Below are positions 43,896 to 53,198 of a stretch of 64,000 nucleotides of DNA, piece by piece. Location: NCBI RefSeq assembly GCF_000171815.1, contig NZ_ABGR01000001.1, forward strand, positions 1 through 64,000. Direction: 5' to 3'. Source of the DNA: Vibrio sp. AND4. GTDB lineage: Bacteria > Pseudomonadota > Gammaproteobacteria > Enterobacterales > Vibrionaceae. Position 1 is the first letter of the stretch; the number at the start of each line of letters is the position of its first letter. A program made the translations under genes and the position numbers. The notes beneath the pieces were generated by a model. It worked only from the letters and a program-made list of their open reading frames with translations. It searched no databases and was not told the origin of the DNA.

Positions 43896-46673
43896 CTAAT
43901 AAATTCTTTGCCAAATGTCACCATTAAAAACAAAGCGCATCTTATCTCCAGCATATAGGATCTCCCTAGAAGCTGGGTCTTCACCCCATATAAGAAACCC
44001 AGTATATGGACCTTGATTATCCATTTCAAATATACGCCCTAGCATTCTTTCAATCTGGTCGGCGGTTAATGTTGCTTTGGTCGGTAACTCGGCTGTACGT
44101 TCATCCGTGACGCGCATTATATATTGTAACCAATCAGTCTCTGAACCATCGAGTAAATACCTTTTAAGAAATGTTTCTGCATTAGGTAACTCAGGGGGCA
44201 GCCAATTCGAGTTTAATTCATGATATTGATACCAACTCCCTGGTAACACGACTCTATTCGTTGGGTCCAAATCGGTCGAACCTAATATATCAAAATTAAT
44301 GTTACCAATGACATCCCCCGCGGTGCGAGAAGTCTGGACAAGCATAAAATCTAACCCTTCAATAGGCACCGAAAAATTACGTTCTGTTAATACTCCAGTA
44401 TACTCAGAGCCCAGCGCAACAAGACTGGCATCACCTTCGATGGAGACAACACGTATTGGAGCAGCAACGGGCTCTCCTGTCACTTTGTCAATTACTTTTA
44501 CACGAAATTTCTTGTAGTTTTTTCTTCTCACAGGAGAAGTGTCAATATCGGTAACTTCAATATCAGTGGCAAGATAAGGGTGAATCACTTTCACTCTGAT
44601 AAACGGACCGGTTTGTTCATTTGCTATTGCGATACTAAGGTTTCTTACTGGATGTTCTTCACTCACCAACCCGTATGGTAGAGCCTTAAAAGCCGTATGT
44701 ATCGTGCCCTCTTCATTGGAAACTAAGTCAGCCCAAGTGAACAAGCGTTTAAAATAATGACTGGAAATTTCGCCTCCTGTATCTTCATCGAAGGTTGGGT
44801 ATATGGCAACCATTCGGTCAGGAACTGGAATGCCATTCGCATCCGTAAGAGACATGTTGGCGTGCACAATATCTTGGTCATTGGCAATAACAATACCTGC
44901 GTCCTGATATTGCGGAGTGTATTTTATAGCCTCCCTTATATCCATGGTTCTATAGTCTCCTATAAAACTGATTGGAGCGGAATAAAGTGGTCTTGTCGGT
45001 TTAGCTATATCATAAACTTTAAACGAGAAATAACCTTTAGCAACACCAGCAAGGTAATAAATACTCTCTACAGCGTTTTTCTTATCAGTCGTGATTTGAC
45101 CGTTCTCATCCAGGAGCGTATGACTAAGAGTCAATGTCCCATTTATCACCTCGACATTGTTTTGTTCGAGTTCTACCTCGACCGATATACTAGCCGGTCG
45201 CGGATTTTTTACTCTTAACACTTCTTGTCGCATACCATTTGCCATAACACGGCGCACCGGCGTTATAATTTCGAATCGATCATCATGTATACAGGTCACA
45301 TAATGATGGCCTGTTTTGTAAGGTTCGAAACTCCCTGTATCTATGTTGAATAACTGATAATTTCCGTCGAGCTTAACGATAAGTAGCTTTCCTTTCGGCC
45401 AGCTATCTAGATCACCAACCAGTTGGTCCCAAACGTGGTGTGTCCGCATTTCCCTTATATTTGATGGCGATGGTAAATGTCCTTTAAAAGCACAATATGT
45501 ATCCGCTTGTGATGGGGTAAAGCCTGCAATTGTATTGTTAACAGTTTGATCGAACAATGGCTCTACGCGGAAATCTTCTGCTACCTCATTGTACGTTGGT
45601 GGAGCGAGATAGTTGCGCGAAAAGTCTGACTTTACTACCTTTACATCCTTCCATGTTTTGGGGCTTTCTTCGACTCCGACTTCAAATAAAATCAACCCAG
45701 AATTATATCCTCCTTTATGGTCAGTGATAATATAACTGACGATTGAAGGACCAATCTGGCTAGGGGTAAAATTCATGGCTTTGTTCGAGGTTAAGTCTGG
45801 GTTTTTTAGCGTTACGGTTGCCGTCATACTTTGAGCATGAACCAGCTGCCAATCATCACCATCAAGATCTTCAATCACCAAACCTGTAAGTTTTGATAAA
45901 TCAACTTCCAAAGTTTTATTAACAATGACCTTATTATCAGTATAGGTATACTTCAAATTGCTAATCGTCGGTGACTGATTCGAATAGTCTGATACTGTGA
46001 CGAAAATAACCCCCAACACAGATTGCTGTACGTCTTCTGGGTTTTGAAACCCAAGTACAATTCGATACCAACCCGCGTGCTGAGGTGATGTGTAAGTGAT
46101 CTGATTTTCACCAGTAACACTGACCATACCGAGCTCAGTTTCACCGTGTTGACCAAGGACTTGAATCGTATCCTGATTTAATACATATCCTTTTGGTATA
46201 TCTAATATGAGTTTGGACAAATCGAATACTTTTATTTCTTCTTGTACTGACATCGTTGCCGAAACCGGTGTTAGCAGCGGATCTTTCATAATGGAAGATA
46301 AGGTGTTTATTTTACCGCTTGCTTGGTTGTCGCGATTATCTCTAACTTCATATTGATAACTGCAATACATACCAGGTTTAGAATTCGCAAAAAAAGAAAC
46401 ATTATTATCTGGATTAATATCATACCCACAATCTGAAGAAGAACTTTGTACATCAATTAGTTCTATATTACTGCCAAAGACAAATCGCGCTATATCAATA
46501 CTAGCGTTCGTCTCATTAGGATTTAGGAGATAGAAACCGTCCAGAGCCTTTAGTTCTAACGACGGCGATGCATTCGGTGGGTTCGTATTTCCCCCATCTC
46601 CACCGCCACAACCAAGGATTGACATACACGTTATTGCGACAATTGCCCTTGTAAATACTTGAATCTTTATCAT
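43896..46673 (-). CDS. Large lipoprotein linked to the fimbrial operon
   Basis: 925 residues from ATG 46673 (MIKIQVFTRAIVAITCMSILGCGGG); GGAAAA lies just upstream. Lipobox ILGC with a flexible Gly/Asn/Pro stretch after it. Several beta-sandwich-like segments follow: an N-terminal pair of domains around 40-240, and cadherin/Ig-like strands such as ITYTSPQHAGWYRIVLGF and NFTPSQIGPSIVSYIITDHKGG. A central segment FTPSQADTYCAFKGHLPSPSNIREM is like the YC...G..LPS motif seen in some intimin/invasin-type surface proteins. The C-terminal third is unique. It lies 127 bases after the tip-protein gene on the same strand. It is likely surface exposed, perhaps an adhesin or fimbria-anchoring partner; exact role unknown. 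Confidence 0.75.
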   Translation of the reverse strand: MIKIQVFTRAIVAITCMSILGCGGGDGGNTNPPNASPSLELKALDGFYLLNPNETNASIDIARFVFGSNIELIDVQSSSSDCGYDINPDNNVSFFANSKPGMYCSYQYEVRDNRDNQASGKINTLSSIMKDPLLTPVSATMSVQEEIKVFDLSKLILDIPKGYVLNQDTIQVLGQHGETELGMVSVTGENQITYTSPQHAGWYRIVLGFQNPEDVQQSVLGVIFVTVSDYSNQSPTISNLKYTYTDNKVIVNKTLEVDLSKLTGLVIEDLDGDDWQLVHAQSMTATVTLKNPDLTSNKAMNFTPSQIGPSIVSYIITDHKGGYNSGLILFEVGVEESPKTWKDVKVVKSDFSRNYLAPPTYNEVAEDFRVEPLFDQTVNNTIAGFTPSQADTYCAFKGHLPSPSNIREMRTHHVWDQLVGDLDSWPKGKLLIVKLDGNYQLFNIDTGSFEPYKTGHHYVTCIHDDRFEIITPVRRVMANGMRQEVLRVKNPRPASISVEVELEQNNVEVINGTLTLSHTLLDENGQITTDKKNAVESIYYLAGVAKGYFSFKVYDIAKPTRPLYSAPISFIGDYRTMDIREAIKYTPQYQDAGIVIANDQDIVHANMSLTDANGIPVPDRMVAIYPTFDEDTGGEISSHYFKRLFTWADLVSNEEGTIHTAFKALPYGLVSEEHPVRNLSIAIANEQTGPFIRVKVIHPYLATDIEVTDIDTSPVRRKNYKKFRVKVIDKVTGEPVAAPIRVVSIEGDASLVALGSEYTGVLTERNFSVPIEGLDFMLVQTSRTAGDVIGNINFDILGSTDLDPTNRVVLPGSWYQYHELNSNWLPPELPNAETFLKRYLLDGSETDWLQYIMRVTDERTAELPTKATLTADQIERMLGRIFEMDNQGPYTGFLIWGEDPASREILYAGDKMRFVFNGDIWQRIY

Positions 46674-46799
46674 TGTTTTTTCCAATTTAAATAAAGAGTT
46701 AGATTTCTAGTGGCCGATTGGAATTTAATTAACTCTGAGTAATTATCAATATTAATTACATTCCGATGTTATTTCATACAAACGACCAGTTTTTACCAT

Positions 46800-47837
46800 T
46801 TATAGCTGAGCTTCGAAGAGGACTTGAAAGTGACCTTGATAATCTCCATTCTCGAGTTCCTCATAGGGCTTGTTTTCAAAATGAACCATAAAATCTATAT
46901 GAGATTCACTGGTATTAGAAACATCAAGCTGTGTGAAACTACTTGATGCGCTCCCGTTACTTACAAGAGAATTGTTGGTTAAACACCCTCCTATACATGT
47001 TACGCTATAAGCTATCTGTTTTGAAATATCACTACTTATTACCAAAGGATTTTTAAGAGTATAGAATTGCGTAGTATCTAAGATTTTAGCTCTAAGGCCT
47101 GATGTAAAATCTCCTGTAATCTTAACTCCATAAATTCCTTTCGCACTCACCACCTTTTCTGGATGACCATGGTATTGAGGAGTCAGTTGTCCGTCCTTAC
47201 CTTTAACGATAACAGCATCGAAAATAATGGCTGGGTTGTAGTCTATTGTTAATTGCAAGTTAGTACTGACAATGTTTTTAACTCGAATGTTATTTCGGTA
47301 ATAATCATATTGAAAATTAATAGGCATAAGCCCGTGATAGATACCTTTCGATTTTCCCTTTAATACTTCCTTCAATAGTTTGATATCAATGAGTTCTAAA
47401 ATTGGTCGATACATACGGATCATTGAACTGTTCGAACTGAATTTAAGTATTTTATCACCAACTCCAACCCCCTTGACCGTAGCAGTCTCTCCCCTTGTTT
47501 CGGTTGTAGCGTTACCGGCTGGATCCGAATCTAAACCAATGGTATCAAATAGCATGTATTGGATTCCTTGGATACCAAGTGAAATCTCAATACGATCCGT
47601 GCCGTTGGACAGCACGAGGTTTTGCTTGCCCTCAGACAATAGACCTCCTGGGATCAAGCGATCTCCTGTCGGTAGGGCGCTAGGTAAGCTCCATTTAGTT
47701 GGTGCTAACCCTCCTTGTTCAGTTTGGGCTGAGGTCCACAAATTATCAACAGCACTTATCTTCGCAGAAATCTCGGCCCCGTTAGAAGCCCCAGACGAAA
47801 AAGCAAGAGTGAGTGCAAGAAGGAGATTTATATTCAT
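46800..47837 (-). CDS. Alpha-fimbrial tip/initiator protein (CblD/CooD-like)
   Basis: 345 residues with signal peptide (MNINLLLALTLAFSSGASNGAE). Large minor subunit with a C-terminal pilin-like half ending SHIDFMVHFENKPYEELENGDYQGHFQVLFEAQL. Size, position after usher and chaperone, and a paired-cysteine segment VTCIGGCLT fit the CblD/CooD/CfaE family that starts assembly and forms the adhesive tip of class 5 fimbriae. Overlaps the chaperone gene by 4 bases. Confidence 0.82.
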   Translation of the reverse strand: MNINLLLALTLAFSSGASNGAEISAKISAVDNLWTSAQTEQGGLAPTKWSLPSALPTGDRLIPGGLLSEGKQNLVLSNGTDRIEISLGIQGIQYMLFDTIGLDSDPAGNATTETRGETATVKGVGVGDKILKFSSNSSMIRMYRPILELIDIKLLKEVLKGKSKGIYHGLMPINFQYDYYRNNIRVKNIVSTNLQLTIDYNPAIIFDAVIVKGKDGQLTPQYHGHPEKVVSAKGIYGVKITGDFTSGLRAKILDTTQFYTLKNPLVISSDISKQIAYSVTCIGGCLTNNSLVSNGSASSSFTQLDVSNTSESHIDFMVHFENKPYEELENGDYQGHFQVLFEAQL

Positions 47838-48562
47838 TGTTTTTTCAGTTGACCGAGCGTTAACTCAAACGTTTCTTTATAAGTGTTGTTATTGGTTCTA
47901 AATGAAACTTCAACATTACCTTTATTTGTTCTCTCAGGAAGTGGGATCTTGATTTCCCGCCCAGATAAAACGTAAGAGGTGCTAATACATTCCTTTACTG
48001 GCACTTTTAGTTCAACGCTGTCGCATGCTTTTACGTTAGCGTTGAAATATGTGCCACCAAGGTTAGTCACTTCTATATACTCTTTGCTGTACTTAACACT
48101 ATATCGAAGTGGCGCGTCTATACTTGCAGGAATAATGACATAAGGCGCAACGCCAATAACCATTTGGACAGTATTGTTTGGTGCTTCATTCTCGGCGTAA
48201 TAGGGCGTAGGTATCACGTTGATTGCATAGACTTTATCTTGTTTACGCTGCACCTCCCCAATATAACGAACCGAAAATTTTTTACTTTGACCGTTATCTA
48301 AAATCAATTTGTTAGGACGTGCTTCTAGTGTCCAGTCTGCAATGTTATCTTTATTATATGGTATTTGACTTAACTCACCGTCAATGATTTTTACGTCTGA
48401 TATCATTAAATTTACAAACTGGCGATATCCATCATTGTTTGAAACTGTAAAAGTATCTTGGGTGTTGTCCATTAATTTTATTAACGAATCCACACCTAAT
48501 GCATCAGAATTAAAAGAAATACTCGCAGTGAGTGCAAATATTGCTAGATTTTTAATTTTCAT
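47834..48562 (-). CDS. Alpha-fimbrial periplasmic chaperone (CblB/CooB-like)
   Basis: 242 residues, signal peptide (MKIKNLAIFALTASISFNSDA), then an Ig-like chaperone layout: LILDNGQSKKFSVRYIGEVQRKQDKVYAINVIPTP and a second domain beginning GVAPYVIIPA. Alpha-fimbrial chaperones differ from the classic PapD family but share this two-domain form. It should hold pilin subunits for the usher. Overlaps the usher gene by 4 bases. Confidence 0.82.
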   Translation of the reverse strand: MKIKNLAIFALTASISFNSDALGVDSLIKLMDNTQDTFTVSNNDGYRQFVNLMISDVKIIDGELSQIPYNKDNIADWTLEARPNKLILDNGQSKKFSVRYIGEVQRKQDKVYAINVIPTPYYAENEAPNNTVQMVIGVAPYVIIPASIDAPLRYSVKYSKEYIEVTNLGGTYFNANVKACDSVELKVPVKECISTSYVLSGREIKIPLPERTNKGNVEVSFRTNNNTYKETFELTLGQLKKQ

Positions 48563-51192
48563 CGTTTTGTCACACTAAATATGTTGTCAGGTTTAAACTT
48601 CGTAGACACTATATATGTCTCAAGTTGCTCAAGCACTTGCACTTGAGCTGTCGTGAATTCACTTTCATGACGAACGTATACGTATAGTTGATCGCCGACT
48701 GCTACGTATTTAGACGCCAGCCCTAATTCCTCAAGGCGCTCGATAATCTTTAACGTCTTTTCAGTTGATTCGTATACGCCAATGTATTTCATATCGTTGT
48801 ATACAAGATCACTGTTTTCATCTAAGTCATTTAGCCCTTCCAAGCAATATGAACTGACGAAGGGCTCTCCTAAATGTTCTGGATTGAAAACACAAATTCG
48901 GTTTTCTGAAACCAAATGAAAACTTTGTTCTTCACGAAAGGTCACTCTCGATACTCCCTCCGTGACGGCATCTATACTCTTACAGCCTTCCCCCGCGCAA
49001 CCGACTTTTTGTATAGCGTTGCCATCAATGTCATTGAGTAAAAACACTTGGCTATGTAATGGAGTTACATGGTTGTTTACTTGGTAAAGTGTGCCTGGCG
49101 CTGTGAAACCCTCTTTGGATTTCACACTTACTTCAACGTTGCTGTAGTCGGCATCCAATTCGAAACGAACTTGTGAATAAATTGGTAACGATGCAACAAA
49201 CGATTGGTTTGGCGAAATTGTGCCACTATAGTCATACTCGCCATCTTTATATATGGTATAACTGATCTCGCTTTCTTCACTTGGCGGAGAAGTCCATTCT
49301 GGCTCGACGTTCACAAACGATAGCCCGGTTTTACTCGTGATAATGACATCATCGAATGTCACGAGTTGGGTACTCTTCAATGTCCCGGATGCAGAGTAAT
49401 AATAATCTGAACTGTAAAACCCGTAGCCATTAAAGCTAAAGGTATTATTCGCACCACTTGTATAAGTCGATAACTCATTGATTAACTTGTCGTCTTGTAC
49501 TTTTGCAGTAACCGAGACTGACGCATCATAATTCTCTTCTGAATGTTCCAGTGAAAATTCTTGCGCGACATAATCTAACCCTTCGTCGTCAGTCAACAGT
49601 GATGATGTGTAGCGCAACGCATCGCTGACGTTATAAGACCAATTCATTCCAAGGTTAAGCGTGTCATTTCCCCCCTCAGAGAAGCTGTAGTTAGTACTCA
49701 AACTGAGCTGCCCACCGAGAAAATTTCGACTCCATGACAACGACATGTTATTACTCTGCGTGGAGAAATCGTCGTTATCCAAAGATAAATGGAAGAAACT
49801 TGCGAACGTATTCCCACCCAATAGTGACTTGGAATAATTGACGCCGAATTCCCTTGTATTATTCTCGCCATATAAAGCCTGGCTAAAGTCAGAACTTGTA
49901 CCTCGAACATCGACACTGCGTGCACTAATACCAAACGAACCGAATGACAATTGGCCTTGATGATATGTCGCACCAGAATCGAAAAATGCACCAGTATATT
50001 GTGTGGTGATCGAGTCATTAAAATAGTACTTACCACCGATACGAATCAGAGAAGAATCGATATCTTTAGCTATCGTCCCCCCAATCAGCGCTCTCTCGGT
50101 GAGTCGATAACTCAAAGAACCCTCGGCATACTGATTGCTATCTTGTAATTGGCCGAGTTTAAGCCGGTAATCATAATCACCAACCTGTAAGTAAGTATCG
50201 CCGTTGTTTACAATAGACCGCTGTTCATTCAACAATTCTCTTTCGCCTTGTTTCACTATAAGCTGTACGGTGTAGACGCCATTTGGTAGCTCGCGATAAC
50301 TGACGGAATTTTGCCCTTGTCTTACTGCTTGTGCAAAAACAATGATATTGTCTAAGTGAACTTCTAATTGCCCCGATTGAGGGGAATAAAAATCCAGAGA
50401 TTGACGCTCGGTACCAGCCCCAATAAGCAGATTGTCACTGGATCCGATATTGACAGCTAAGCCGCGATAATCGGCACCATAATGAAGAAAGTCCGTGGTG
50501 TTAATCGTGTCATATGTGCTGCCTGGTTGCTGATAGCCAGCGACAATTCGATGCCCCTCTAAGTCTAGGTCGTATACACCAGTGTGAACGTCGAGCGTAG
50601 CCGATTGTGACGCGTATTGTGTATCAAAGTTTAAATGACCATATGTGAAGCCTAAAATGGTGTCATTAGACCATGTAAAATTACTGTTATCGTTGCCACT
50701 AAATACATATAAGTTGGTTTCATTAATTAGGGCATTTGAAGCGCGTACTGATGAGTAATATTCTTCTTTAACTTTAAAGTCGAACATTTTATTCGACACA
50801 AATATGGTTAAAGTCCTGTTGTCATAATCGAATAAATAGCCAACTGTTCCTTCACCTGCAATAGAAATACAATCGGATAAACATTGTTCGCTTGCATTAA
50901 TACCGGCCTCTAACTTATTGATAATATTTTCTATTTCGATATTGTTTAGCTTGTTTTTTTTCAGGAATTTTATAAGATTATTTTTACCACCAGTCAATTT
51001 AAAATATTCGTAACTGATTAATGCATCAACGCTCTGGCTAAAATCAATACCTGCGATACTTATCTCAACGAGTTCAACTCTCTCTTCGAAGAATGCTTCA
51101 AAACCTACTGGAGTCACCCTTGCAACGGAAGCATGACTGACGCTCAAAGCAATCAATATTGAAAAAAATACAGTAATAAATTCGATTTTCAT
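48559..51192 (-). CDS. Alpha-fimbrial outer-membrane usher (CooC/CfaC-like)
   Basis: 877 residues with signal peptide (MKIEFITVFFSILIALSVSHASV). N-terminal periplasmic domain, then a long beta-barrel region with alternating strands (NFDTQYASQSATLDVHTGVYDLDLEGHRIVAGYQQPGS, LLGGNTFASFFHLSLDN, LGMNWSYNVSDALRYTSSLL) and a C-terminal domain with paired Cys (GCAGEGCKSIDAVTEGVSRVTFREEQSFHLVSENRICVF). This matches class 5 ushers such as CooC/CfaC/TcfC. It threads pilin subunits through the outer membrane. Overlaps both neighbours by 4 bases. Confidence 0.88.
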   Translation of the reverse strand: MKIEFITVFFSILIALSVSHASVARVTPVGFEAFFEERVELVEISIAGIDFSQSVDALISYEYFKLTGGKNNLIKFLKKNKLNNIEIENIINKLEAGINASEQCLSDCISIAGEGTVGYLFDYDNRTLTIFVSNKMFDFKVKEEYYSSVRASNALINETNLYVFSGNDNSNFTWSNDTILGFTYGHLNFDTQYASQSATLDVHTGVYDLDLEGHRIVAGYQQPGSTYDTINTTDFLHYGADYRGLAVNIGSSDNLLIGAGTERQSLDFYSPQSGQLEVHLDNIIVFAQAVRQGQNSVSYRELPNGVYTVQLIVKQGERELLNEQRSIVNNGDTYLQVGDYDYRLKLGQLQDSNQYAEGSLSYRLTERALIGGTIAKDIDSSLIRIGGKYYFNDSITTQYTGAFFDSGATYHQGQLSFGSFGISARSVDVRGTSSDFSQALYGENNTREFGVNYSKSLLGGNTFASFFHLSLDNDDFSTQSNNMSLSWSRNFLGGQLSLSTNYSFSEGGNDTLNLGMNWSYNVSDALRYTSSLLTDDEGLDYVAQEFSLEHSEENYDASVSVTAKVQDDKLINELSTYTSGANNTFSFNGYGFYSSDYYYSASGTLKSTQLVTFDDVIITSKTGLSFVNVEPEWTSPPSEESEISYTIYKDGEYDYSGTISPNQSFVASLPIYSQVRFELDADYSNVEVSVKSKEGFTAPGTLYQVNNHVTPLHSQVFLLNDIDGNAIQKVGCAGEGCKSIDAVTEGVSRVTFREEQSFHLVSENRICVFNPEHLGEPFVSSYCLEGLNDLDENSDLVYNDMKYIGVYESTEKTLKIIERLEELGLASKYVAVGDQLYVYVRHESEFTTAQVQVLEQLETYIVSTKFKPDNIFSVTKR

Positions 51193-51674
51193 AAAGAATC
51201 CAATTTAAGCGTAAAACCAATTAAACCGTAACATGTTTGTTCAATATATTTTTGTCTTATCAATGGAAAGTTCAGAGTTAACGTATGCTCAATACGATTA
51301 GAAGTCATGATGTATTCAAAGCCTTTTGAAAAATCACGGCCATCTATTTGAATACCAATATTTTCTATGCGAGTTTCTTTGTCACTACCTTTATCTTTAC
51401 AATAGCTGTCTTGAAACACCAAGTCTAATCGGTTATTTGTCGTGCCAGTCTGATTCTTTAGAATTAAAAATCGCATTTTCAGAGGTTTAAAACTAATATC
51501 TTTCTCACTGTATTCTGCGGTGTAGTAATTATCTGATATGATATCTACTTGTTCAGAATCTATTTTCTTATGAATATTTACTCTAGGTGTAAAATCCAAT
51601 GTGTCGAATCGAGTTGCACCCTGAGTCTCTAAAGATAACAAAGGCAGCAATATTAATAAGAGAATATAATTCAT
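51189..51674 (-). CDS. Small periplasmic protein of the fimbrial operon
   Basis: 161 residues with signal peptide (MNYILLLILLPLLSLETQGA). The rest is beta-rich with two cysteines (SYCKDKGSD, EQTCYGLIGF) and no motif I recognise. Its place between the pilin and usher, and translational overlap with the usher, suggest a second chaperone or a minor subunit. In CS1-type operons no gene occupies this exact place. Confidence 0.7.
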   Translation of the reverse strand: MNYILLLILLPLLSLETQGATRFDTLDFTPRVNIHKKIDSEQVDIISDNYYTAEYSEKDISFKPLKMRFLILKNQTGTTNNRLDLVFQDSYCKDKGSDKETRIENIGIQIDGRDFSKGFEYIMTSNRIEHTLTLNFPLIRQKYIEQTCYGLIGFTLKLDSL

Positions 51675-51688
51675 ACGAAAGCCTCAAA

Positions 51689-51726
51689 AGATCCGTTTTT
51701 ACAAACGGATCTCTTTGTGCAAAGAG
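51689..51726 (-). terminator. Double hairpin between pilin and the rest of the fimbrial operon
   Basis: Stem 1: AGATCCGTTT (51689-51698) / AAACGGATCT (51703-51712), loop 4, followed on the minus strand by TTTTGAG. Stem 2: CTCTTTG / CAAAGAG (51711-51726). Likely a partial terminator that keeps pilin mRNA high relative to assembly genes. Confidence 0.65.
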
Positions 51727-51734
51727 GTCTCAAT

Positions 51735-52274
51735 TTACAAGTTGGAAGTAGCTGGGCTAACCATTAAGGTTGCAGCTACTATTACTTTTGCATCTTCTTG
51801 CTTACTCAATACTGTTAATGCATCGTTTGTGAAGTCTAGTGTGAAATTGGATTCTCCTGTGACAGACGCTATTGCGGTACCTACTGTCATAGCATTACTA
51901 TTTCGCTTAACCGTGACTGAGCCTTCAGCTAGTTTGTTGGCCTCTCCAGAAGTACTATTGCTGTATGTTGCGCTTACATTATTTAATGTCACGTTATAAT
52001 CAACTGGTTTACCCGCTGCATTAAGTACTTCAAATGACTCAGCAACTGTAGGCTCATAGGTTAGGGTGCCGTCGTCCTTACGAGTAAAGGTTAAAACCGC
52101 ATCGTCCAAACTACCTGTTAGTGATGAAATTGACATTGAATTGTTCGACACAACAATTGATGGGATCGTACCTGTCCAGGTAATTGTATCTGTCAGTGGT
52201 TCTGAGCTACTTTTCGCAAATACTGATCCAGAAAAAGAAGCAATAAGAGCAGTTGTTAAGATTGATTTTTTCAT
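51735..52274 (-). CDS. Alpha-fimbrial major pilin (CblA/CooA-like)
   Basis: 179 residues: signal peptide MKKSILTTALIASFSGSVFA, mature pilin of about 160 residues rich in Ser, Thr, Val, Asn. It has the class 5 major subunit pattern: an N-terminal donor strand region (DTITWTGTIPSIVV), LTGSLDDAVLTFTRKDDG, and a C-terminal LTVLSKQEDAKVIVAATLMV. There are no cysteines, as is typical. First gene of the operon, with AAAGGTAAG as ribosome site. Confidence 0.85.
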   Translation of the reverse strand: MKKSILTTALIASFSGSVFAKSSSEPLTDTITWTGTIPSIVVSNNSMSISSLTGSLDDAVLTFTRKDDGTLTYEPTVAESFEVLNAAGKPVDYNVTLNNVSATYSNSTSGEANKLAEGSVTVKRNSNAMTVGTAIASVTGESNFTLDFTNDALTVLSKQEDAKVIVAATLMVSPATSNL

Positions 52275-52715
52275 TTTTAAATCTTACCTTTCCCCTTTTA
52301 GGGTAATAGTGAATTGATGAGTGATAAACTGTCACGGTGTTTGAACCTAGCGCTTTGACGCGCTGTGGGGCGATTTAACCTAAGTTAAAAAAAAAACTAA
52401 ATAAAAAAATTGTCGGAAAATACCTACAATAATTGGCTCTTGTTATAACAATCTGTATTGCATGAATTTTTTTAAAGAGAGATTGTGTATTTTTAAGTAT
52501 TAGGTGGCAGATGATGACTGAAGAAAGGTAGATTGATGATTTACACTTTGACTGAATAAATCTGCCATCAGAATATAAACTTCGTTTCAATATAATATTT
52601 GTAGGTATTTTCTGACATTGAAAAGAATGATTTTTTGGTGTTGAATCAAACTAAATTATCAGCAAATATTCAAGAATGTCGGCAGCCGACGAGTTTGATA
52701 CAAAAGAGAAAGGAA
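52275..52715. promoter_or_regulatory. Divergent control region of the fimbrial operon
   Basis: 441 very AT-rich bases between the pilin (minus) and a receiver-like gene (plus). Contains a 19-bp inverted repeat pair (52411-52429 and 52599-52617) with an inner pair TGGCAGAT (52505-52512) / ATCTGCCA (52560-52567). A short perfect dyad GTCGGC-A-GCCGAC lies at 52678-52690. Confidence 0.6.
52411..52617. repeat. 19-bp inverted repeats bracketing 169 bp upstream of the pilin gene
   Basis: The left copy reads TGTCGGAAAATACCTACAA. The right copy reads TTGTAGGTATTTTCTGACA, which is its reverse complement except for one base. They could bound an invertible promoter segment or be two operators facing the divergent genes. 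Confidence 0.8.
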
Positions 52716-53198
52716 ATGCTTGCAATCGTCATCAGCAATTTCGAACCAATAAAAAGCTATATAAGAAACTCCATTAGAAACCATGAAAAAGTCTCTAAGG
52801 TTATCCAGTTAAGTAATATGAAAGATATAACGCCATCTAAAATTGAAAGCCTTATAAATGAACATGCTGGTGTCATTATCATTCTAGATTTAGATCAGAA
52901 AGTAAAACTAGTCGATAAGAAAGTGACATTGCCTTATAACATAGTTGATGTGGTATATAACCTAGATAAAGATATCAACATTAAAATACTTATCGTTGGT
53001 AATAATGAGTCATTGGAAGAAAACAAAAGCTTTGTGACAAACAACAATATCGTAAAAAATCAAATCTTGAACAAACCTTTTAATGGCAAAAGTTTTGAAA
53101 ATTTTCTTAATGTTAACATTCCTTTAAGAAATGCTATAAAAGCTTCCTCTCTAATGGTTAATTCAAAAAAATATTATTCTGCATCTAGCGCACTATAA
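52716..53198 (+). CDS. Stand-alone receiver-like protein
   Basis: 160 residues from ATG 52716 (MLAIVISNFEPIKSYIRNSI), cytosolic, strongly AT-rich codons. The alternating alpha/beta pattern, IIILDLDQ with Asp58/Asp60 at the end of a strand, ILIVGNN, and ILNKPF with Lys120-Pro121 resemble a response-regulator receiver. The usual N-terminal acidic pair is missing (VISNFE), so phosphorylation is uncertain. It is divergent from the pilin gene and upstream of a VieSA-like system. It could be a small modulator like VieB in logic, not in sequence. An upstream TTG at 52635 is an alternative start. Confidence 0.6.
   Translation: MLAIVISNFEPIKSYIRNSIRNHEKVSKVIQLSNMKDITPSKIESLINEHAGVIIILDLDQKVKLVDKKVTLPYNIVDVVYNLDKDINIKILIVGNNESLEENKSFVTNNNIVKNQILNKPFNGKSFENFLNVNIPLRNAIKASSLMVNSKKYYSASSAL

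Noticed and set aside
43775..44029. 84-codon minus-strand frame that might be a transposase remnant
   Set aside because: It overlaps the 3' end of the lipoprotein gene in another frame, has no ribosome site, and I cannot match it to a transposase.
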